Shown here: positions 62,399 through 64,000 of the stretch, piece by piece
Layout: every line of letters starts with the position of its first letter
Position numbering within the stretch: position 1 is the first letter of the stretch
Source: Rhizobium leguminosarum
Lineage (GTDB): Bacteria > Pseudomonadota > Alphaproteobacteria > Rhizobiales > Rhizobiaceae
Length of the DNA stretch: 64,000 nt
Assembly (NCBI RefSeq): GCF_004123835.1
Contig: NZ_MZMU01000003.1
Coordinates: 992,001 to 1,056,000, forward strand
Reading direction: 5' to 3'
The notes under the pieces: model-generated
The model's input: only the letters and a program-made list of their open reading frames with translations
Told to the model about the DNA's origin: nothing
Databases searched by the model: none
Program-made: the position numbers and the translations under genes

Positions 62399-62845
62399 AT
62401 GATTACGCAAAAGGCGAAATATGCGCTGCGGGCGCTCACGGTCTTGGCTGATGCCGATGCCGACGAACCGGTGATGATTTCCGATATCGCGGCGCAGCAG
62501 AAGATCCCGAAAAAGTTCCTCGAACAGATCCTGCTCGACCTGAAACATCACGGCGTCGTCGCCAGCCGTCGCGGCAAGCAGGGCGGTTATCTCCTGCTGA
62601 AGCCCGCCCACACCATTACCTTCGGCGAGATCCTACGCATCATCGACGGCCCGATCGCGCCGCTTCCGTGCCTGTCGATCACCGCCTACCGCCGGTGCGA
62701 CGATTGCGACGGCGAACAGAACTGCCAGATCCGCCACGTCTTCGCCAAGGTCGCCGACGCCACCCGCAAGGTGCTGTTCTCCACTACCATCGCCGATGCC
62801 ATCGCGCCAAAGCACAGCGCCGAAGTCACCCGGCTGCTGGCGTAA
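62399..62845 (+). CDS. Rrf2-family transcriptional regulator
   Basis: 148 residues from MITQKAKYALRALTVLADAD. The winged helix is typical of Rrf2 (ISDIAAQQKIPKKFLEQILL, HGVVASRRGKQGGYLLLKPA). Three cysteines in CLSITAYRRCDDCDGEQNC, as in IscR-type regulators, could bind a cluster or sense thiols. Divergence from cysHDN suggests it controls sulfur assimilation, as CymR-type Rrf2 proteins do in other bacteria. Confidence 0.9.
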   Translation: MITQKAKYALRALTVLADADADEPVMISDIAAQQKIPKKFLEQILLDLKHHGVVASRRGKQGGYLLLKPAHTITFGEILRIIDGPIAPLPCLSITAYRRCDDCDGEQNCQIRHVFAKVADATRKVLFSTTIADAIAPKHSAEVTRLLA

Positions 62846-62949
62846 GGTCAGGCTTCAGTTGCCGCCCGCCTCCTTCAAGATTTGGTGAAATCCCTTTTCT
62901 TCCAGCCGGCATGCTCCACCTGCCTGTCCAATTGGGTAGGGAGGACATC

Positions 62950-63438
62950 ATGTCTATGATTTCAGCACAGCGGCTAGAGCAATTCCAGCAAAAGTGCATA
63001 GCGGCCTTGCGTCCGGGATTGCGGGAAAACAAAGAGATAGAGCATTTCCGTGGTTCGAAGAAAAACGGAAATGCTCTAGTGGCTGCGGCCATACTCTCGG
63101 CGTCCCTCGCGACAGGCGCGGCCGCCCATCACGGCTGGTCGTGGGCCGAGGCGGACCAGATCGAACTGCGCGGCACCATCGAGAAGATCGCCATGGGCGG
63201 ACCGCATCCGACGCTCGATGTCGCCACCGCCGATGACGGCGTCTGGCTCGTCGAACTCGGTAATCCGCGCCAGACGGAACGCTCCGGCTTCGTCGAAGGT
63301 GTAGCCAAGCCTGGCGACCAAGTGGTGGTCCTTGGAAACCGTTCGCAGGATCCAAAAGAGAAGCGGCTGAAGGCGGTGCGCCTTACCATCGGCGAAAAGC
63401 GCTACGACATCTATCCAGACCGCATCAAGACGAACTGA
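62950..63438 (+). CDS. DUF6152-type exported protein with repeat-derived insertion in the signal peptide
   Basis: 162 residues from the ATG at 62950, with GGGAGG five bases upstream. The mature part begins around AAHHGWSWAEADQIELRG and continues as a beta-rich small domain (LDVATADDGVWLVELGNPRQ, GDQVVVLGNRSQDP), as in DUF6152. Residues 9-42 derive from a hairpin repeat (62974-63079); removing 34 codons joins MSMISAQRL to VAAAILSASLATGAAA, an excellent signal peptide. A GTG at 63079 is a less likely start. Confidence 0.75.
   Translation: MSMISAQRLEQFQQKCIAALRPGLRENKEIEHFRGSKKNGNALVAAAILSASLATGAAAHHGWSWAEADQIELRGTIEKIAMGGPHPTLDVATADDGVWLVELGNPRQTERSGFVEGVAKPGDQVVVLGNRSQDPKEKRLKAVRLTIGEKRYDIYPDRIKTN
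62974..63079. repeat. hairpin repeat inserted in frame in a coding sequence (copy 4)
   Basis: CTAG at 62974-62977 and again at 63076-63079 flank a 98-base element beginning AGCAATTCC and ending GGAAATGCT. The internal plan matches the family at 54055: a GTGCATAGCGG loop, then TTGCG and GGAAAACAAAGAGATAGAGC. The 102-base duplication-plus-element length equals 34 codons, so the reading frame of the gene is intact. Confidence 0.8.
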
Positions 63439-63457
63439 CCTCTGGGCGAACTGAGCT

Positions 63458-63931
63458 GTGATCGACATTCTCGAATGGCTGTCGGCAACGACACCTGCGG
63501 TCGCGCTCCGGCGCTCCGGAACACTCTACATGTTCGTCAACGCCGCCCATATCCTGGCGATCGGCCTTTTGGTTGGCGCCATCCTGCCGCTTGATCTGAG
63601 GCTTGCCGGCTTCTTCCGCAAGGTGCCAGTTGAAGTCGTCGCGCCGTTTCTCTCCCGCGCCGCAGGCGTCGGCCTTGCCGCGGCTATTGTCACCGGCTTC
63701 TACCTCTTCAGCGTCCGGGCGGTCGAATATGCCGGCAATCCCGCCTTTCTTGCAAAGCTCGGGCTGATCGCCTTTGGATTGCTCAACGTGCTGGCGGTGC
63801 ATACCGGGCAGGGTTGGCGAACCGCAACCACGGTCGGCATTCTGCGCCCTGCGATAAGAGTTTCTGCGGCTCTGTCGGCGGTGACATGGATCGCCGCGCT
63901 TATGGCGGGGCGCTGGATCGGATTTCTCTGA
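63458..63931 (+). CDS. polytopic membrane protein (DUF2214/DUF6644-like)
   Basis: 157 residues from GTG, 19 bases after the previous stop. Four transmembrane segments: LYMFVNAAHILAIGLLVGAI, AAGVGLAAAIVTGFYLFS, FLAKLGLIAFGLLNVLAVHT and VSAALSAVTWIAALMAGRWI. The His in NAAHILAIG and AVHTG might hold a heme, as in copper or heme membrane proteins. The pairing with the preceding exported protein suggests one small envelope operon. Confidence 0.75.
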   Translation: MIDILEWLSATTPAVALRRSGTLYMFVNAAHILAIGLLVGAILPLDLRLAGFFRKVPVEVVAPFLSRAAGVGLAAAIVTGFYLFSVRAVEYAGNPAFLAKLGLIAFGLLNVLAVHTGQGWRTATTVGILRPAIRVSAALSAVTWIAALMAGRWIGFL

Positions 63932-64000
63932 TAGTGGAGGGGAGTTGAATATAACACGATGATCCATCATATTGCATTGCAATTGCAACGCATGAGGAAG

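Noticed and set aside
1..64000. tRNA, rRNA and CRISPR arrays
   Set aside because: No cloverleaf-like segment with a T-loop GGTTCGA pattern in the right setting, no rRNA-like conserved sequence and no regularly spaced repeats were seen.

Overview
The window looks like a chromosomal or replicon segment of a fast-growing rhizobium (Rhizobium etli/leguminosarum-like alphaproteobacterium). The evidence is the GC-rich codon use, the rhizobial-type intergenic hairpin repeats, the divergent cysHDN/Rrf2 locus and several small proteins of rhizobial families (DUF1488, DUF3606). No tRNA, rRNA or CRISPR array was seen. All functional calls were made by reading translations and motifs; no database search was run.

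Layout. 1-4.3 kb: the end of a glyoxalase-like gene, an NTF2-like protein, a higBA toxin-antitoxin pair, two small secreted proteins and an exported dienelactone-hydrolase-like enzyme. 4.37-4.87 kb: a 70-bp direct repeat enclosing a perfect 26-bp inverted repeat. 4.9-5.5 kb: brnTA toxin-antitoxin with a palindromic operator. 5.59-29.5 kb: a prophage-like block read left to right, podovirus-like in its gene set: terminase, portal, scaffold, coat, adaptor and hub proteins, tail fibres, holin, SAR endolysin, Rz/Rz1 spanins, and an SGNH-type esterase. No integrase, repressor or replication gene is visible. Three surface-modification genes sit in the prophage: two methyltransferases and an acyltransferase. 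Both methyltransferase genes are bracketed by a truncated copy of the next phage gene upstream and by their own hairpin terminator directly before the intact phage gene.

29.7-37.4 kb: an accessory stretch of small genes. It includes a nitrilase-superfamily protein and a P-loop kinase lying between inverted 13-bp ends, then small basic or stress-type proteins. 37.5-42.6 kb: a DegP-type protease, a LacI and a LysR regulator, and an NmrA-type protein. 42.8-43.1 kb: a decayed IS5-type transposase. 43.2-54.0 kb: a tightly packed polysaccharide operon (outer-membrane export protein, glycosyltransferases, a polymerase-like membrane protein, a flippase, and a secreted GH5 glycanase). 54.6-58.4 kb: an unknown protein, a class A penicillin-binding protein, and a peroxiredoxin-like protein next to a fragment of a cysN/nodQ-like gene. 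58.6-62.8 kb: cysH-cysD-cysN for sulfate assimilation, divergent from an Rrf2 regulator. 62.9-63.9 kb: two small envelope genes, the first carrying a repeat element inserted in frame in its signal peptide.

The most interesting signals are: (1) the repeated moron architecture in the prophage; (2) a family of hairpin repeats that keeps its loop while its stems co-vary, one copy of which has become coding sequence; and (3) a compact 2.4-kb unit with matched inverted ends and no transposase.
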